A stretch of DNA of 64,000 nucleotides from Streptomyces sp. JB150 (GCF_011193355.1 NZ_CP049780.1:6361798-6425797); one strand, 5' to 3'. Numbered from the stretch's first letter, positions 16,637-25,890 are shown. The notes: generated from the letters alone by a model not told the origin. Made by a program: numbers and translations.

Positions 16637-16703
16637 GCGCGGTTCACCGGGACGGGACGGGGGGTATCAACGCCCTGCGCCGAATGGGGAGGGGATCTTT
16701 TCG

Positions 16704-18089
16704 ATGGCGGCGGGAACGTCCGGCGGTGCGGGACCATCCAGCGGTACGGCGGTGCTCGACTCCGCCACCCGCGAACACACCCGCATCCTCATGCTGTTCA
16801 GCCTGGCGGGCCGCATCCGCCCGCGCGACGGCGAACTGGGCCCCCTCGTCGACCGCTTCGACTTCGGCCGCTTCGCCCCGCACCTGGTGTCCGGCGCCGC
16901 GTTACTGCCCGTACCGGTGCTGACCCAGCGCCTGGAACCGGGCGAGCTGGGCCTGCCCGCCGGCGACCACGGACTCGCCCTGGACACCGCCGGCATCCTC
17001 GTCGTCACCACCCCGCGCGGCGACGCCACCCTGCTCCTGGACTGCGAGTTCGCCGGACACACCCCGGCCGGCGCCATCGCCGCCTGGCTCGCCGACACCT
17101 GCTTCGACCGCGGGGACATCACCCTCGGCGGCCGTCCCCTGCTCGACGTGCTCACCGACCGGCTGGGCCTGGACAGTCCCCTCGTCTACGGGCAGAACGT
17201 CCACCAACTCGTCTTCCCGGGCGGCCGGTTGCTCGCCGACCTGATCACCGCCGCCGCCGAGGGCGGCCCCGGCCTGTTCGGCCCGCTCAACGAGATCGTC
17301 TACCGCGGCAAGATGGCGCACGGCCCCAGCCTGCCGCCCAACCTGAAGAACCAGGGCGCGACGGTCTCCGCGCACGGCCGCGGCGTCTCCGTCCAGGCCG
17401 GCTGGGCCCCGCACGTGGAGAACGGCCTCGCCCTGGTCGCCACCGGCATGATCTCCGCGCTCGCCGTGCTGCAGCGCACCCGGCTGGCCGCGTTCACGAT
17501 GATGCGCGCCAACGAACAGGCCGCCGCCGACTCCCCGCAGAACATCCGCGCCCTGATCTCCCGGCTCTCCGCCGGCGTCAACGAACTGCAGCTCGACCTC
17601 GCCTTCGGCGTGGAGGCCTACGTCGACAGCCTGCTGATCCCGGAGATGCTGATGGAGGGCTTCCAGTCCTCCCTGCGGGACACCCTCGGCATCCGCGACA
17701 GCCTGGACAACTCGGCCCGCATGGTGGAGCGCCTCACCTCCGTCATCAACGCCCGCTCCGCCGCCCTCGACGCCGCCCTCGCCGAACGCGACGAGGCCCG
17801 CGACCGCACCATCTCCGGCCTGGTCGCCGCCGCCACCCTGATCGCCCTGCCGCCGACCCTGCTGCTCGCGTTCTTCGGGGTGAACGGCACCGACGTCGAC
17901 GAGCACCGCTCCATCCTCGACCTCGGCCGGTACGGCGTGGCCTATCTGCTGGCCTGGCTGCCGTTCATCATCCTGGTGCTGATCGGCTATCTGCTGCTGA
18001 GACGGGCCGGCCGCTCCGGAGAGCTGCTCACCCCGCCCGACGACGGACCCCCGCCCCTCCCCGCACCACGCACCACCTCCGGGAGCTGA
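16704..18089 (+). CDS. CorA-like divalent cation transport protein (atypical)
   Basis: A 461-residue protein with a large soluble N-terminal part and two C-terminal membrane helices (about residues 370-392 and 408-430). Before the helices is a long amphipathic helix (NARSAALDAALAERDEARDRTISG) as in CorA. At the end of the first helix, FFGVNGTDVDE replaces the usual GMN with GVN. The second helix ends in a basic RRAGRSG. The topology says CorA superfamily; the variant motif leaves Mg2+ selectivity open. The next gene, GDPD, begins 6 bases after the stop, so the two probably form an operon. Start ATG 16704 follows AGGGGATC. Confidence 0.72.
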   Translation: MAAGTSGGAGPSSGTAVLDSATREHTRILMLFSLAGRIRPRDGELGPLVDRFDFGRFAPHLVSGAALLPVPVLTQRLEPGELGLPAGDHGLALDTAGILVVTTPRGDATLLLDCEFAGHTPAGAIAAWLADTCFDRGDITLGGRPLLDVLTDRLGLDSPLVYGQNVHQLVFPGGRLLADLITAAAEGGPGLFGPLNEIVYRGKMAHGPSLPPNLKNQGATVSAHGRGVSVQAGWAPHVENGLALVATGMISALAVLQRTRLAAFTMMRANEQAAADSPQNIRALISRLSAGVNELQLDLAFGVEAYVDSLLIPEMLMEGFQSSLRDTLGIRDSLDNSARMVERLTSVINARSAALDAALAERDEARDRTISGLVAAATLIALPPTLLLAFFGVNGTDVDEHRSILDLGRYGVAYLLAWLPFIILVLIGYLLLRRAGRSGELLTPPDDGPPPLPAPRTTSGS

Positions 18090-18094
18090 CCGCC

Positions 18095-18868
18095 ATGACC
18101 CGACGCCCCGCCGTCTCCGCCCACCGCGGCGGATCCGAGACCTTCGGCCCCGCCACCTGGCAGGCGTACGAGGACGCGCTGCGCACCGGTGCCGAGTACG
18201 CCGAGTTCGACATCCGCCGCACCGCCGACGGCGTCCTCGTCGTCTACCACGACCCCCGCGTCCGGCACACCGGCCCGCTGCTCACCGAGCTGACCCACGC
18301 CGAGCTGAGCGAACGCGCCGGCTACCCGGTGCCCGTGGTCGACGAGGTGATGGAGCTGATCGCCGGGAAGCTGATCGGGCACCTGGACCTGAAGGAGACC
18401 GGCTACGAGAAGGACGTGATCGACCGGGCGATCGCCCTGCTCGGCGGGGACGGCTTCGTCGCCACCACCCTGGAGGACCGTTCCGTCGCCGCGATCACCC
18501 GCGCCTACCCCGGCGTGCGGACCGCGCTGTCCCTCGGCCGGGACCGCAAGGAGATCGGCGCGGCCCGGTTCACCGCGACCCGGCTCAGCGAGCTGTTCCC
18601 GATGCGCCGAATCCGCGCGTGCGGCGCGCACGGCGTCGCCGTCCACCAGCGGCTCGCCCGCGCGAACGTGCTGCGGGAGGCCGCCCGCAACGGCCTGTTC
18701 ACCATGGTGTGGACCGTCAACGACGACATCGCCCTGCGCGGCTTCCTCGCCGACCCGCGCGTGGACGTGCTGATCACCGACCGGCCCCGCCGCGCCCTGG
18801 AACTGCGCGGCGAGCCCCCGGAGGCGGACGGCCGCGGCACCCCCGCCGCCGAGTCCTCCCGGCCGTGA
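18095..18868 (+). CDS. Glycerophosphodiester phosphodiesterase
   Basis: A 257-residue GDPD with a TIM-barrel. The catalytic motifs are HRGGSETFGPAT (His-Arg near residue 10), EFDIRRTADGVLVVYHDP (Glu, Asp and the second His) and LDLKE (Glu-x-Lys). No signal peptide is visible, so it should act in the cytosol on deacylated phospholipids to release glycerol-3-phosphate. Start ATG 18095 follows GGGAGCTGACC. It lies 6 bases after the CorA-like gene and ends 18 bases from the convergent helR gene. Confidence 0.9.
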   Translation: MTRRPAVSAHRGGSETFGPATWQAYEDALRTGAEYAEFDIRRTADGVLVVYHDPRVRHTGPLLTELTHAELSERAGYPVPVVDEVMELIAGKLIGHLDLKETGYEKDVIDRAIALLGGDGFVATTLEDRSVAAITRAYPGVRTALSLGRDRKEIGAARFTATRLSELFPMRRIRACGAHGVAVHQRLARANVLREAARNGLFTMVWTVNDDIALRGFLADPRVDVLITDRPRRALELRGEPPEADGRGTPAAESSRP

Positions 18869-18886
18869 CGCGTCACCGGGAGCCGG

Positions 18887-21061
18887 TCAGCCGGTCAGGA
18901 CGACGAGCCGCCCCGTCGCGCGCGTCATCGCCACATAGCGGTCGACCGCCCCGGTGACACCCGTGCCGAAGGCCTCCGGTTCGGCCAGCACCACAAGGTC
19001 GAACTCCAGCCCCTTCGACAGCTGAGGGGTCAGCGAGCGCACGCGGGGCCGCTCCCGGAACGCGGGAGCGCCGATGACACAGGCGGTGCCCTCGGCGTGC
19101 TCCGCCAGCCACGTGGCGACGACCGCCTCCAGCTCGGCGACGGACCCGTGGACGACGGGGACACCACTGCCGCGCACCGACACCGGCACGTTCGCGTCCG
19201 GGAGCGCGGCCCGGATCACCCGCTCGGCCTCCGTCATCACCTCGCGCGGCGTGCGGTAGTTGATGCCGAGCGAGGCCGTCTCGATCCGGTCGAACCCGAC
19301 CCGTTCGAGCCGCTCGCGCCACGACTCGGTGAACCCGTGCCGGGCCTGGGCGCGGTCCCCGACGACGGTGAAACTCCTGGACGGACAGCGCGCCAGCAGC
19401 ATCTGCCACTCCGCGTCGGTCAGTTCCTGCGCTTCGTCCACGACGACGTGCGCGAACGGACCGGACAGCGGGTCGCGCGCGGCGGCGGGCAGCTCCGACT
19501 CGTCGACCAGGCTGACCCGGGCGTCCTCACCCCGCAACATGGTCACCAGGCCCTCCCCGTCGTCCCCGTCGGCGCCGGACGCGGACGCGGCCTCGATCAG
19601 GGTGTCCACGACCTGCGTCATCCGCTCCCGCTGGGCGGCCAGGGCGGCCTCCTCCCGGCGCCGGTGCCGGGCCGCCGCCGGGTCCCCGAGCCGCTGCCGC
19701 GCCGCGTCCAGCAGCGGTAGGTCGGACACCGTCCAGGCGTGCGGCTCGGCGCGTTGCAGCCTGCGCACCTCCTCGCGGCCGAGCCAGGGAGCGCACAGCC
19801 GCAGATAGGCGGGGACCGACCACAGGTCGCCGACCAGGTCGGCCGCCTCGATCAGCGGCCACGCCCCGTGCAGGGCGGCGACCAGCTCCCGGTCGCGCAG
19901 CAGCGCGGCGCGGAACACGCCGGGCTCCACGTCGGCGCGGATCCTGTCCCGCAGGATCGCGGCCAGCTCGTCCCAGATCTGCTCGCGCGCCTCGTTGTGC
20001 GGGGTGCCGGGCGCGGGCGCGTCGAACGCGTCCGCCCAGTCGTCCGCGCTCACCCGGACCTCGCCCCAGTCGGTGGTGACGGTCACCGCCTCGCCGGGCG
20101 GCTCCTCATAGAACCGGACGGCCTTCTCGATCGCCCGCACCATATCCGCGGACGCCTTCAGCCGGGCCACCTCCGGATCGCTCTCCACCCCCGCCGTGGC
20201 GCCCTCGGCGACGAGGTCGCGCAGCGTGCAGGTCCGCACGCCCTCCTCGCCGAGGCTGGGCAGCACGTCGGCGACGTACGCCAGATAGGGCTGGTGCGGG
20301 CCGACGAACAGCACACCGCCCCGGCGGCGACCGAGGCGCGGGTCGGAGTACAGCAGGTAGGCGGAGCGGTGCAGGGCGACGACGGTCTTGCCCGTGCCCG
20401 GCCCGCCGTCGACCACCAGCGCCCCACGGGAGTCCGCCCGGATGACGGCGTCCTGGTCGGCCTGGATGGTGGCGAGCACGTCCCGCATCCGGGCCGAGCG
20501 ACTGGCACCGAGGGAGGCGATGAACGCGGACTGGTCGTCGAGCGCGGCGTGCCCCTCCAGCCCGTCAGCGGCGAACACCTCGTCCCAGTAGTCGCTCACC
20601 CGGCCGCCGGTCCAGCGGTACCGGCGGCGGCTGACCAGGCCCATCGGGTCCGCGTGGGTCGCCGCGAAGAACGGCTCGGCGGCGGGGGAACGCCAGTCGA
20701 CCAGCAGCCGGCGTCCCGCCGGGTCGGTGAGGCCGAGCCGCCCGATGTAGACCGGCTCGGGGTCGTCCGCGCGGACGATGTGCCCGAGGCACAGGTCCAG
20801 GCCGAACCTGCGCAGGGCGCGCAGGCGGCCCGTCAGCCGGTGGACCTCCACGTCCCGGTCCAGCGCCTGCCGGCCCAGTCCGCCGGGCGACCGGCGCACC
20901 TCGTCGAGACGGCCGGACAGTTCGGCGATCGCCTGCTCCAGGGCCGCCGCGACGGCCGCGAAGTGCCGCTCGTCGCGGGCGATCAGCGCCGGGTCGGCCT
21001 TCGCGGCCAGACGCTCGGGAAGGTCGAACGCGCTCGAGGACGTCGACAAAGAGGTACGCAC
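18887..21061 (-). CDS. helR: HelR, RNA polymerase recycling ATPase linked to rifamycin resistance
   Basis: A 724-residue superfamily 1 protein. An N-terminal coiled coil covers about residues 25-85 (ERHFAAVAAALEQAIAELSGRLDEVRR). The HelD-type segment LLVDWRSPAAEPFFAATHADPMG starts at about 119. Walker A GPGTGKT is at 220-226. Late motifs are VVDEAQELTDAEWQML (DEAQ), YRTPREVM and QLSKGLEFDLVVL. HelD proteins enter stalled RNA polymerase and release it from nucleic acids. The HelR branch also displaces rifamycin and is known to carry a rifamycin-associated element upstream, as here at 21122-21140. Start GTG 21061 follows GGGAG. Convergent with GDPD. Confidence 0.9.
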   Translation of the reverse strand: MRTSLSTSSSAFDLPERLAAKADPALIARDERHFAAVAAALEQAIAELSGRLDEVRRSPGGLGRQALDRDVEVHRLTGRLRALRRFGLDLCLGHIVRADDPEPVYIGRLGLTDPAGRRLLVDWRSPAAEPFFAATHADPMGLVSRRRYRWTGGRVSDYWDEVFAADGLEGHAALDDQSAFIASLGASRSARMRDVLATIQADQDAVIRADSRGALVVDGGPGTGKTVVALHRSAYLLYSDPRLGRRRGGVLFVGPHQPYLAYVADVLPSLGEEGVRTCTLRDLVAEGATAGVESDPEVARLKASADMVRAIEKAVRFYEEPPGEAVTVTTDWGEVRVSADDWADAFDAPAPGTPHNEAREQIWDELAAILRDRIRADVEPGVFRAALLRDRELVAALHGAWPLIEAADLVGDLWSVPAYLRLCAPWLGREEVRRLQRAEPHAWTVSDLPLLDAARQRLGDPAAARHRRREEAALAAQRERMTQVVDTLIEAASASGADGDDGEGLVTMLRGEDARVSLVDESELPAAARDPLSGPFAHVVVDEAQELTDAEWQMLLARCPSRSFTVVGDRAQARHGFTESWRERLERVGFDRIETASLGINYRTPREVMTEAERVIRAALPDANVPVSVRGSGVPVVHGSVAELEAVVATWLAEHAEGTACVIGAPAFRERPRVRSLTPQLSKGLEFDLVVLAEPEAFGTGVTGAVDRYVAMTRATGRLVVLTG

Positions 21062-21121
21062 TTCGTGAAGCTCCCATTCCCGCAGGTTCCGGCTGAGGCC
21101 AGCGATTGTGCGGGACGGAGG

Positions 21122-21140
21122 GGGTCTTGCGGCAAGCCCC
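21122..21140 (-). promoter_or_regulatory. Rifamycin-associated element (RAE) upstream of helR
   Basis: The 19-base imperfect palindrome GGGTCTTGCGGCAAGCCCC matches my recollection of the RAE consensus GGGGCTTGCGGCAAGGCCC at 17 of 19 positions; the two differences fall at matching arms. It is about 60 bases before the helR start. On the helR strand the TTGCCG inside it lies 19 bases before CACAAT, so it could overlap the -35 region. The rest of 21062-21417 holds no gene that I can see. Confidence 0.85.
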
Positions 21141-21417
21141 CGGGTGCGCTATAGGTTGAGAGTGGCAAGGGGCGGGGGTCTTCGTGTGCCGTGCCCCTCA
21201 CGGCTCTCCCCTCACCTCTCTCCGCTGGACACCGTCGGCACAGAGCCCGGCAGCTCCTCACGGCTGAACCGCAGCCCCTGCGCGCGGTAGACGTCTCCGG
21301 AACGCACCAGCGGCATCCCGCGCCGCCCCGCCTTCCGGACGGACGACGCGGCTCCGCGGGCACCCCGCAGGGGCGGGCAGGGGAGCGCGCCCGCCCACGC
21401 TGGCCGTACCGCTGACG

Positions 21418-22239
21418 TCAGGGCTTGCGGGCCACCCCCGCGTACACCGGCACGATGCCCTCCGCCTGCGCCGCCACGTCCTCCGCCTCCGGACGCCAGC
21501 CGTGCACCGGGATCAGGCCCGGACCCAGCAGCTCCAGACCGTCGAAGAACCGCGCGAACTCGGCCAGCGAGCGGGGGTGGAAGGGCGTGCCGGTACGGTG
21601 GAAGTTCTCGGCCGCCTTCCCGATCGCCTCCGGGTTCAGATCCGGGGTGACCTGCGACAGGATCAGGTAACTGCCCGGGGCCAGCGCGTCGACGTACCGC
21701 GCGACCAGCCCGTACACGTCGTCGCCGGCCGGGTCGGCGTCCAGGTAGTGGGTGAGCGCCACCAGCGACAGCGCCACCGGACTGGTCAGGTCAAGGGTCT
21801 CGGCGGCCCGCTCCAGCAGGGCGTCCACGTCCCGCACGTCGGCGTGCACGTACGCGGTGCGGCCCTCCGGCGAGCCGTACAGCAGCGCCTCGGCGTGCCG
21901 CAGCACGATCGGGTCGTGGTCCGCGTACACCACCCGGCTCTCCGGCGCGGTCGCCTGCGCCACCTGGTGCAGGTTCGGCTCGGTGGGGATGCCCGTGCCG
22001 ATGTCCAGGAACTGGCGGATCCCCGCCTCCGCGACCGTGCGCACCGCGCGGTGCATGAACCGCCGGTTGGCGCGCGCCCCGCGCACCACCGTGCCGTCCA
22101 CGGCGAGGATCCGGCGGGCCAGCTCCTCGTCCACCGGGTAGTTGTCCTTGCCGCCCAGCCACCAGTCGTACACCCGCGCCGGATGCGGCCGGCCGGTGTC
22201 GATGCGGGCGTTTCGCTCGTCCTGCTCAGTAATCCCCAC
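21418..22239 (-). CDS. S-adenosyl methyltransferase family protein (DUF574/PF04672 type)
   Basis: A 273-residue protein. Family landmarks are DTGRPHPARVYDWWLGGKDNYPVDEE (residues 14-39), QFLDIGTGIPTEPNLHQVAQ (SAM motif I, about 76-95) and VVYADHDPIVLRHAEALL (motif II). This family is greatly expanded in Streptomyces and usually sits beside a DUF5753 HTH regulator, as here; substrates are unknown. The gene overlaps the end of that regulator by 14 bases, so the two are co-transcribed. Start ATG 22239. Confidence 0.9.
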   Translation of the reverse strand: MGITEQDERNARIDTGRPHPARVYDWWLGGKDNYPVDEELARRILAVDGTVVRGARANRRFMHRAVRTVAEAGIRQFLDIGTGIPTEPNLHQVAQATAPESRVVYADHDPIVLRHAEALLYGSPEGRTAYVHADVRDVDALLERAAETLDLTSPVALSLVALTHYLDADPAGDDVYGLVARYVDALAPGSYLILSQVTPDLNPEAIGKAAENFHRTGTPFHPRSLAEFARFFDGLELLGPGLIPVHGWRPEAEDVAAQAEGIVPVYAGVARKP

Positions 22240-23089
22240 GGCACTCCTGAAGGATCTTCTTCGTACGCCGCGCCGACGCGGCGTGCGCGGTCATGTGGTC
22301 CAGCACCTCCAGGTGCGCCGAGACCTCCGCACGGGAGTCCAGATACAGCGCGCCCGTCAGATACTCGGTGAACACCATGTCCGGCAGCTCCGGCTCGGCG
22401 AACCGGAACAGCGCGAACGGCGCGTACGTCCCCGGATGCGGGCCGGAGGCGAACTCCGCGACCTGGAGGGTGATCCGGTCGCTCTCGACGGCCTCCAGCA
22501 GCCGGTCCAGCTGGCCGCGCATCACCTCGGGCCGGGTGGACACCGGGCGTCGCAGCGCCGTCTCGTCCATGATCACCCACAGGTGGGGCGGGTTCGGGCG
22601 GCGCAGCAGCTCCTGCCGGGCCATCCGCAGCGACACGTGCCGCTCCAGCGACGGCCGGTCCGTCTGCCCGATCGTGCCAGCCTCCAGCACAGCCCGCGCG
22701 TACTCCTCGGTCTGCAGCAGGCCGGGCACGAAGTGCGGCTCGTAGGAGCGGATCAGCCGGGCCGCGCCCTCCAGGGACACGAACAGGCTGAACCAGTCCG
22801 GCAACACGTCGTGGAACCGCTGCCACCAGCCCGGCTGGTTGGCCTCCTCGGCCAGGGTGACGAACGCGGCGGCGTCGTCCTCCGGCACCCCGTACGCGTC
22901 GAGCAGCAGCTGCACGTACGGAATCTTCAGCGCGACCTCGGCCGTCTCCATCCGGCGCACCGTCGCCGGGGCCACCCGCAGCACCCGCGCGGCGTCCTCG
23001 CGGCTCAGTCCGGCCGCCTCCCGCAGCTCCTGCAACCGTTTGCCCAGCACCACCTGGCCCACGGTGGGCGCCGGCCGCCGCTCACTCAC
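22226..23089 (-). CDS. XRE-family HTH regulator with DUF5753 (Scr1-type)
   Basis: A 287-residue protein. An HTH lies at residues 15-70 (LGKRLQELREAAGLSREDAARVLRVAPATVRRMETAEV). A DUF5753 domain follows (EPHFVPGLLQTEEYARAVLEAG..LWVIMDETALRRPV..VFTEYLTGALYLD). Such proteins are linked in streptomycetes to development (BldB-type partners) and Scr1-type toxin-antitoxin pairs. No small DUF397 partner gene is seen beside it; instead a methyltransferase overlaps its end. Start ATG 23089 or nearby; the ribosome site GGGGAGGC is upstream. Confidence 0.88.
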   Translation of the reverse strand: MSERRPAPTVGQVVLGKRLQELREAAGLSREDAARVLRVAPATVRRMETAEVALKIPYVQLLLDAYGVPEDDAAAFVTLAEEANQPGWWQRFHDVLPDWFSLFVSLEGAARLIRSYEPHFVPGLLQTEEYARAVLEAGTIGQTDRPSLERHVSLRMARQELLRRPNPPHLWVIMDETALRRPVSTRPEVMRGQLDRLLEAVESDRITLQVAEFASGPHPGTYAPFALFRFAEPELPDMVFTEYLTGALYLDSRAEVSAHLEVLDHMTAHAASARRTKKILQECRGDY

Positions 23090-23265
23090 GCCACGCCTCC
23101 CCTACGCGCCGGAAGTCCGCCAGCAGTGTGTCATGTTCCCGGCGCACTCTCACGGGTTCGGCGTGCGGAGCCCGGCATCCGGGACAGGCGGCCACTGCCC
23201 CCCCCACCGCCCCCTTACCTCGCGGGTAATCGACCCGGACCACGCCCCGCGGGATGGTTGGCGTA

Positions 23266-23305
23266 CCGGGTGAACGGGGCGGCGCACTCCGCCCCGTTCA
23301 CCCGG
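23266..23305. repeat. Perfect 17-bp inverted repeat in a divergent promoter region
   Basis: Arms 23266-23282 (CCGGGTGAACGGGGCGG) and 23289-23305 are exact reverse complements with a 6-base loop CGCACT. It lies 38 bases before the ATG of the 23344 gene and 176 bases before the divergent HTH gene, so it follows neither gene's end. It may be an operator, a 5'-UTR hairpin or an attenuator. Confidence 0.85.
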
Positions 23306-23343
23306 GTCCCCGCACCGACGACCTCGCCGGAGGATGATCCGCC

Positions 23344-23769
23344 ATGTCCGCCACCCAGCTCGCCGCCCTCGCCCGCACCTCCGACCCGCGCACCATGCTC
23401 CGGCGCTTCCTCGCCCTCGACGCGGTCGTCACCGGCGCCAACGGCGTCGCCTACCTCGCCGCCTCCGGCCCGCTCGGCGACCTGTTCGGCGTCGACGCGA
23501 CCCTGCTGCTGATCCTCGGCGCGTTCCTCGCCGCGTTCGCCGCCGGGGTCGGCCTGCTGGCCGCCCGCCCGCACCCCGCGGCCCTGCCCGTACGCCTGGT
23601 CGTGGAGGCCAACCTCGCCTGGGCGGCGCTCAGTCTGCTCGCCCTCGCGCTGTGGCTGACCCCGAGCACCGCAGGCGCGGTGTGGACGGTGCTCCAGGCG
23701 CTCACCGTCGCCGGCTTCGCCGGCCTCCAGCACATGTCGCTGAGAGCCCGTCAGGACATCAGCTCCTGA
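23344..23769 (+). CDS. Small four-helix integral membrane protein
   Basis: A 141-residue protein with four hydrophobic segments at about 22-42 (FLALDAVVTGANGVAYLAA), 52-75, 83-105 and 110-130. No catalytic motif or known domain is apparent. It starts at ATG 23344 after GGAGGATGATCCGCC, downstream of a long perfect hairpin. Its end overlaps the end of the MmyB-type regulator gene by 19 bases. Convergent small membrane protein plus MmyB regulator is a pairing I have seen in streptomycetes, but a functional link is inference. Confidence 0.75.
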   Translation: MSATQLAALARTSDPRTMLRRFLALDAVVTGANGVAYLAASGPLGDLFGVDATLLLILGAFLAAFAAGVGLLAARPHPAALPVRLVVEANLAWAALSLLALALWLTPSTAGAVWTVLQALTVAGFAGLQHMSLRARQDISS

Positions 23770-24581
23770 AGGTGTTTCACCGTCGCCGGGTCGGCCGGGA
23801 GGAACGTCTCGATGGCCAGCTCGGCGACGGTCACGTCCATCGGCGTGTTGAACGTGGAGATCGACGAGATGAACGACAGGATCCGGCCCTCGTACTCGAC
23901 CTGCATCGGCAGCGCGAAGTACGGGACTGGCTCCTCCGGTTCGGCGTCCGGCGCGGTCCGCGGCACCGGGTACGCCGCCACCTCCTCGTACAGCGCGCGC
24001 AGCGGCGCCGAGCGGTGCAGCGCGATCTGCCGCTCCATCTGCGCCAGCAGATGCCCCCGCCACTCGCGCAGATTGCGGATCCGTGGCGCCAGCCCCCGCG
24101 GGTGCAGCGTCAGCCGCATCGCGTTCAGCGGCGGCACCAGCAGCTCCTCGGGCACCCCCTCCAGCAGCATGGCGATGCCCCGGTTCGCGGCCACCACGTC
24201 GTACCTCGCGTCCACGACCAGCGCCGGATACGGCTCGTAGCCGCGGATCAGCCGCTCCATGCCCGCCCGCAGCGCGCCCATCGACGGATCGTCCAGCGGG
24301 GTCTCCGGATAGCGCGGGGCGTAACCGGCCGCCAGCAGCAGCGCGTTGCGCTCCCGCACCGGCACCTCCAGATGCTCCGCCAGCCGCAGCACCATCTCCT
24401 CGCTCGGCCGGGAGCGGCCCGTCTCGACGAAGCTGATGTGCCGGGCGGACGAGCCGGCGCGCAGCGCCAGCTCCAGCTGACTGATCCGCCGCCGTTCCCG
24501 CCAGGCCCGCAGCAGCGGGCCGACGCCCTGCTCGGCGGGGGCGGCGACCGGCGCGGACGGTCCGGGCGTGAGAATGCTCAT
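23751..24581 (-). CDS. XRE-family regulator with MmyB-like ligand-binding domain
   Basis: A 276-residue protein. The HTH is at residues 18-75 (LLRAWRERRRISQLELALRAGSSARHISFVETGRSRPS). An MmyB-like domain (PF17765 type) follows: NALLLAAGYAPRYPETPLDDPSM..VVDARYDVVAANRG. In this group the second domain is thought to bind fatty-acid-like ligands. ATG 24581 (MSILTPGPSAP) is preferred; the in-frame extension to 24665 would overlap the divergent gene's start at 24611. Only 29 bases separate the two divergent start codons, so it may regulate the ADP-ribosylglycohydrolase. Confidence 0.85.
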   Translation of the reverse strand: MSILTPGPSAPVAAPAEQGVGPLLRAWRERRRISQLELALRAGSSARHISFVETGRSRPSEEMVLRLAEHLEVPVRERNALLLAAGYAPRYPETPLDDPSMGALRAGMERLIRGYEPYPALVVDARYDVVAANRGIAMLLEGVPEELLVPPLNAMRLTLHPRGLAPRIRNLREWRGHLLAQMERQIALHRSAPLRALYEEVAAYPVPRTAPDAEPEEPVPYFALPMQVEYEGRILSFISSISTFNTPMDVTVAELAIETFLPADPATVKHLQELMS

Positions 24582-24610
24582 GCGTACGACCGTAGTCGAG
24601 GAGGCACCGC

Positions 24611-25702
24611 GTGAACGAGCTGTCGCAGCAAGGAGACCAGCAGGCACGGGCGGTGTACCGGTCACGGGTGCGCGGCTGTCTGCTCGGCGGGGCGCTCGGC
24701 GACGCCCTCGGCTACCCGGTCGAGTTCAGCTCCCTCGACGCGATCCGCGCCGCCCACGGACCGCGCGGCGTCACCACCCTCGTCGCCGACGCCGGCGGCG
24801 TGGCCGGCCGGATCAGCGACGACACCCAGATGACCCTGTTCACCGTCGAGGGCATCCTCGTCGCCAGCCGCCGCGAACGCGAGAAGGGCATCGGCGGCGC
24901 CGCCCACCAGCTGATGTACGAGGCCTACCAGCGCTGGCTCGTCACCCAGGAACGGCCCGGCCCCGAGGGCCCCTACGCCGCGTACACGGGCAACGACCGG
25001 CCGCTGCTCGCCGAGCCCTGGCTGTACGCCCGCCGCGCCCCCGGCAACGCCTGCCTGTCCGGCCTCCACCAGCCCTACGTCCCCGACCAGGGCGCCCCGC
25101 TCGGCGGCTTCGGTCCCGTCAACCCCAACTCCAAGGGCTGCGGCGGCGTGATGCGCTCCGCGCCCTTCGGGCTCACCGGTGCCCCCGCCGACCGCGCCTT
25201 CGACCTCGCCGCCCGCTGCGCCCGGCTCACCCACGGCCACCCCACCGGATACCTCGCGGCCGGTGCGCTCGCCGCCATCACCGCGTACCTGGTCACCGGG
25301 GACTCCCTGGAGGGCGCCGTCCTGCGGACCCTGCGGCTGCTCGCCGGCCGGCCCGGCCACGAGGAGACCACCGCGGCCCTGCGGCGGGCCCTCGACGCGG
25401 CAGCCGAGGGCACCCCGAGCGCGGACCGGGTGGAGAAGCTGGGCGCCGGCTGGATCGCCGAGGAAGCCCTCGCCCTCGGCGTCTACGCCGCGCTCGCCGA
25501 ACCGCACCGGCCCGCCCACGCCCTGCTGCTCGCCGTCAACCACTCCGGCGACAGCGACTCCACCGGCTCCGTCTGCGGCAACCTCCTCGGCGCCCGCCTC
25601 GGCGACGTGGGGCTGCCGCAGGAGTGGGTGCGGCAGGTGGAGGGGCGAGAGCGGATCGCGGCGCTGGCCGACGACCTGGCGGCGGAGTGCGCGGCGGGCT
25701 GA
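24611..25702 (+). CDS. ADP-ribosylglycohydrolase family protein
   Basis: A 363-residue protein of the DraG/ARH fold. Metal and substrate motifs are LGGALGDALGYPVEF (residues 24-38), ISDDTQMTLFTVEG (Asp-Asp-Thr, near 74) and AVNHSGDSDSTGSVCGNLLGA (HSGDSDSTG, near 312). These two acidic clusters bind the two Mg2+ ions needed to remove ADP-ribose from proteins, nucleic acids or small molecules. The target here is unknown; no ADP-ribosyltransferase is nearby. Start ATG/GTG 24611, only 29 bases from the divergent MmyB-type gene. Confidence 0.9.
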   Translation: MNELSQQGDQQARAVYRSRVRGCLLGGALGDALGYPVEFSSLDAIRAAHGPRGVTTLVADAGGVAGRISDDTQMTLFTVEGILVASRREREKGIGGAAHQLMYEAYQRWLVTQERPGPEGPYAAYTGNDRPLLAEPWLYARRAPGNACLSGLHQPYVPDQGAPLGGFGPVNPNSKGCGGVMRSAPFGLTGAPADRAFDLAARCARLTHGHPTGYLAAGALAAITAYLVTGDSLEGAVLRTLRLLAGRPGHEETTAALRRALDAAAEGTPSADRVEKLGAGWIAEEALALGVYAALAEPHRPAHALLLAVNHSGDSDSTGSVCGNLLGARLGDVGLPQEWVRQVEGRERIAALADDLAAECAAG

Positions 25703-25890
25703 CGGGCGCCGAAGGGAGCCATCGGCTGACAGGTGCCGAAAGGGGCCGTGGCCGGCCGGTGGCGCATATGCCGATGGCCCGTACCCGGCGGCCGAATGCC
25801 GCCGCAGCCGCTCCCCGGCGGCCCCTCTGACCAGGACCGGACCCCGTCCCTGTGGCAGGCTGGACGGGGACCCCCGGAAGGAGCGAGGTC

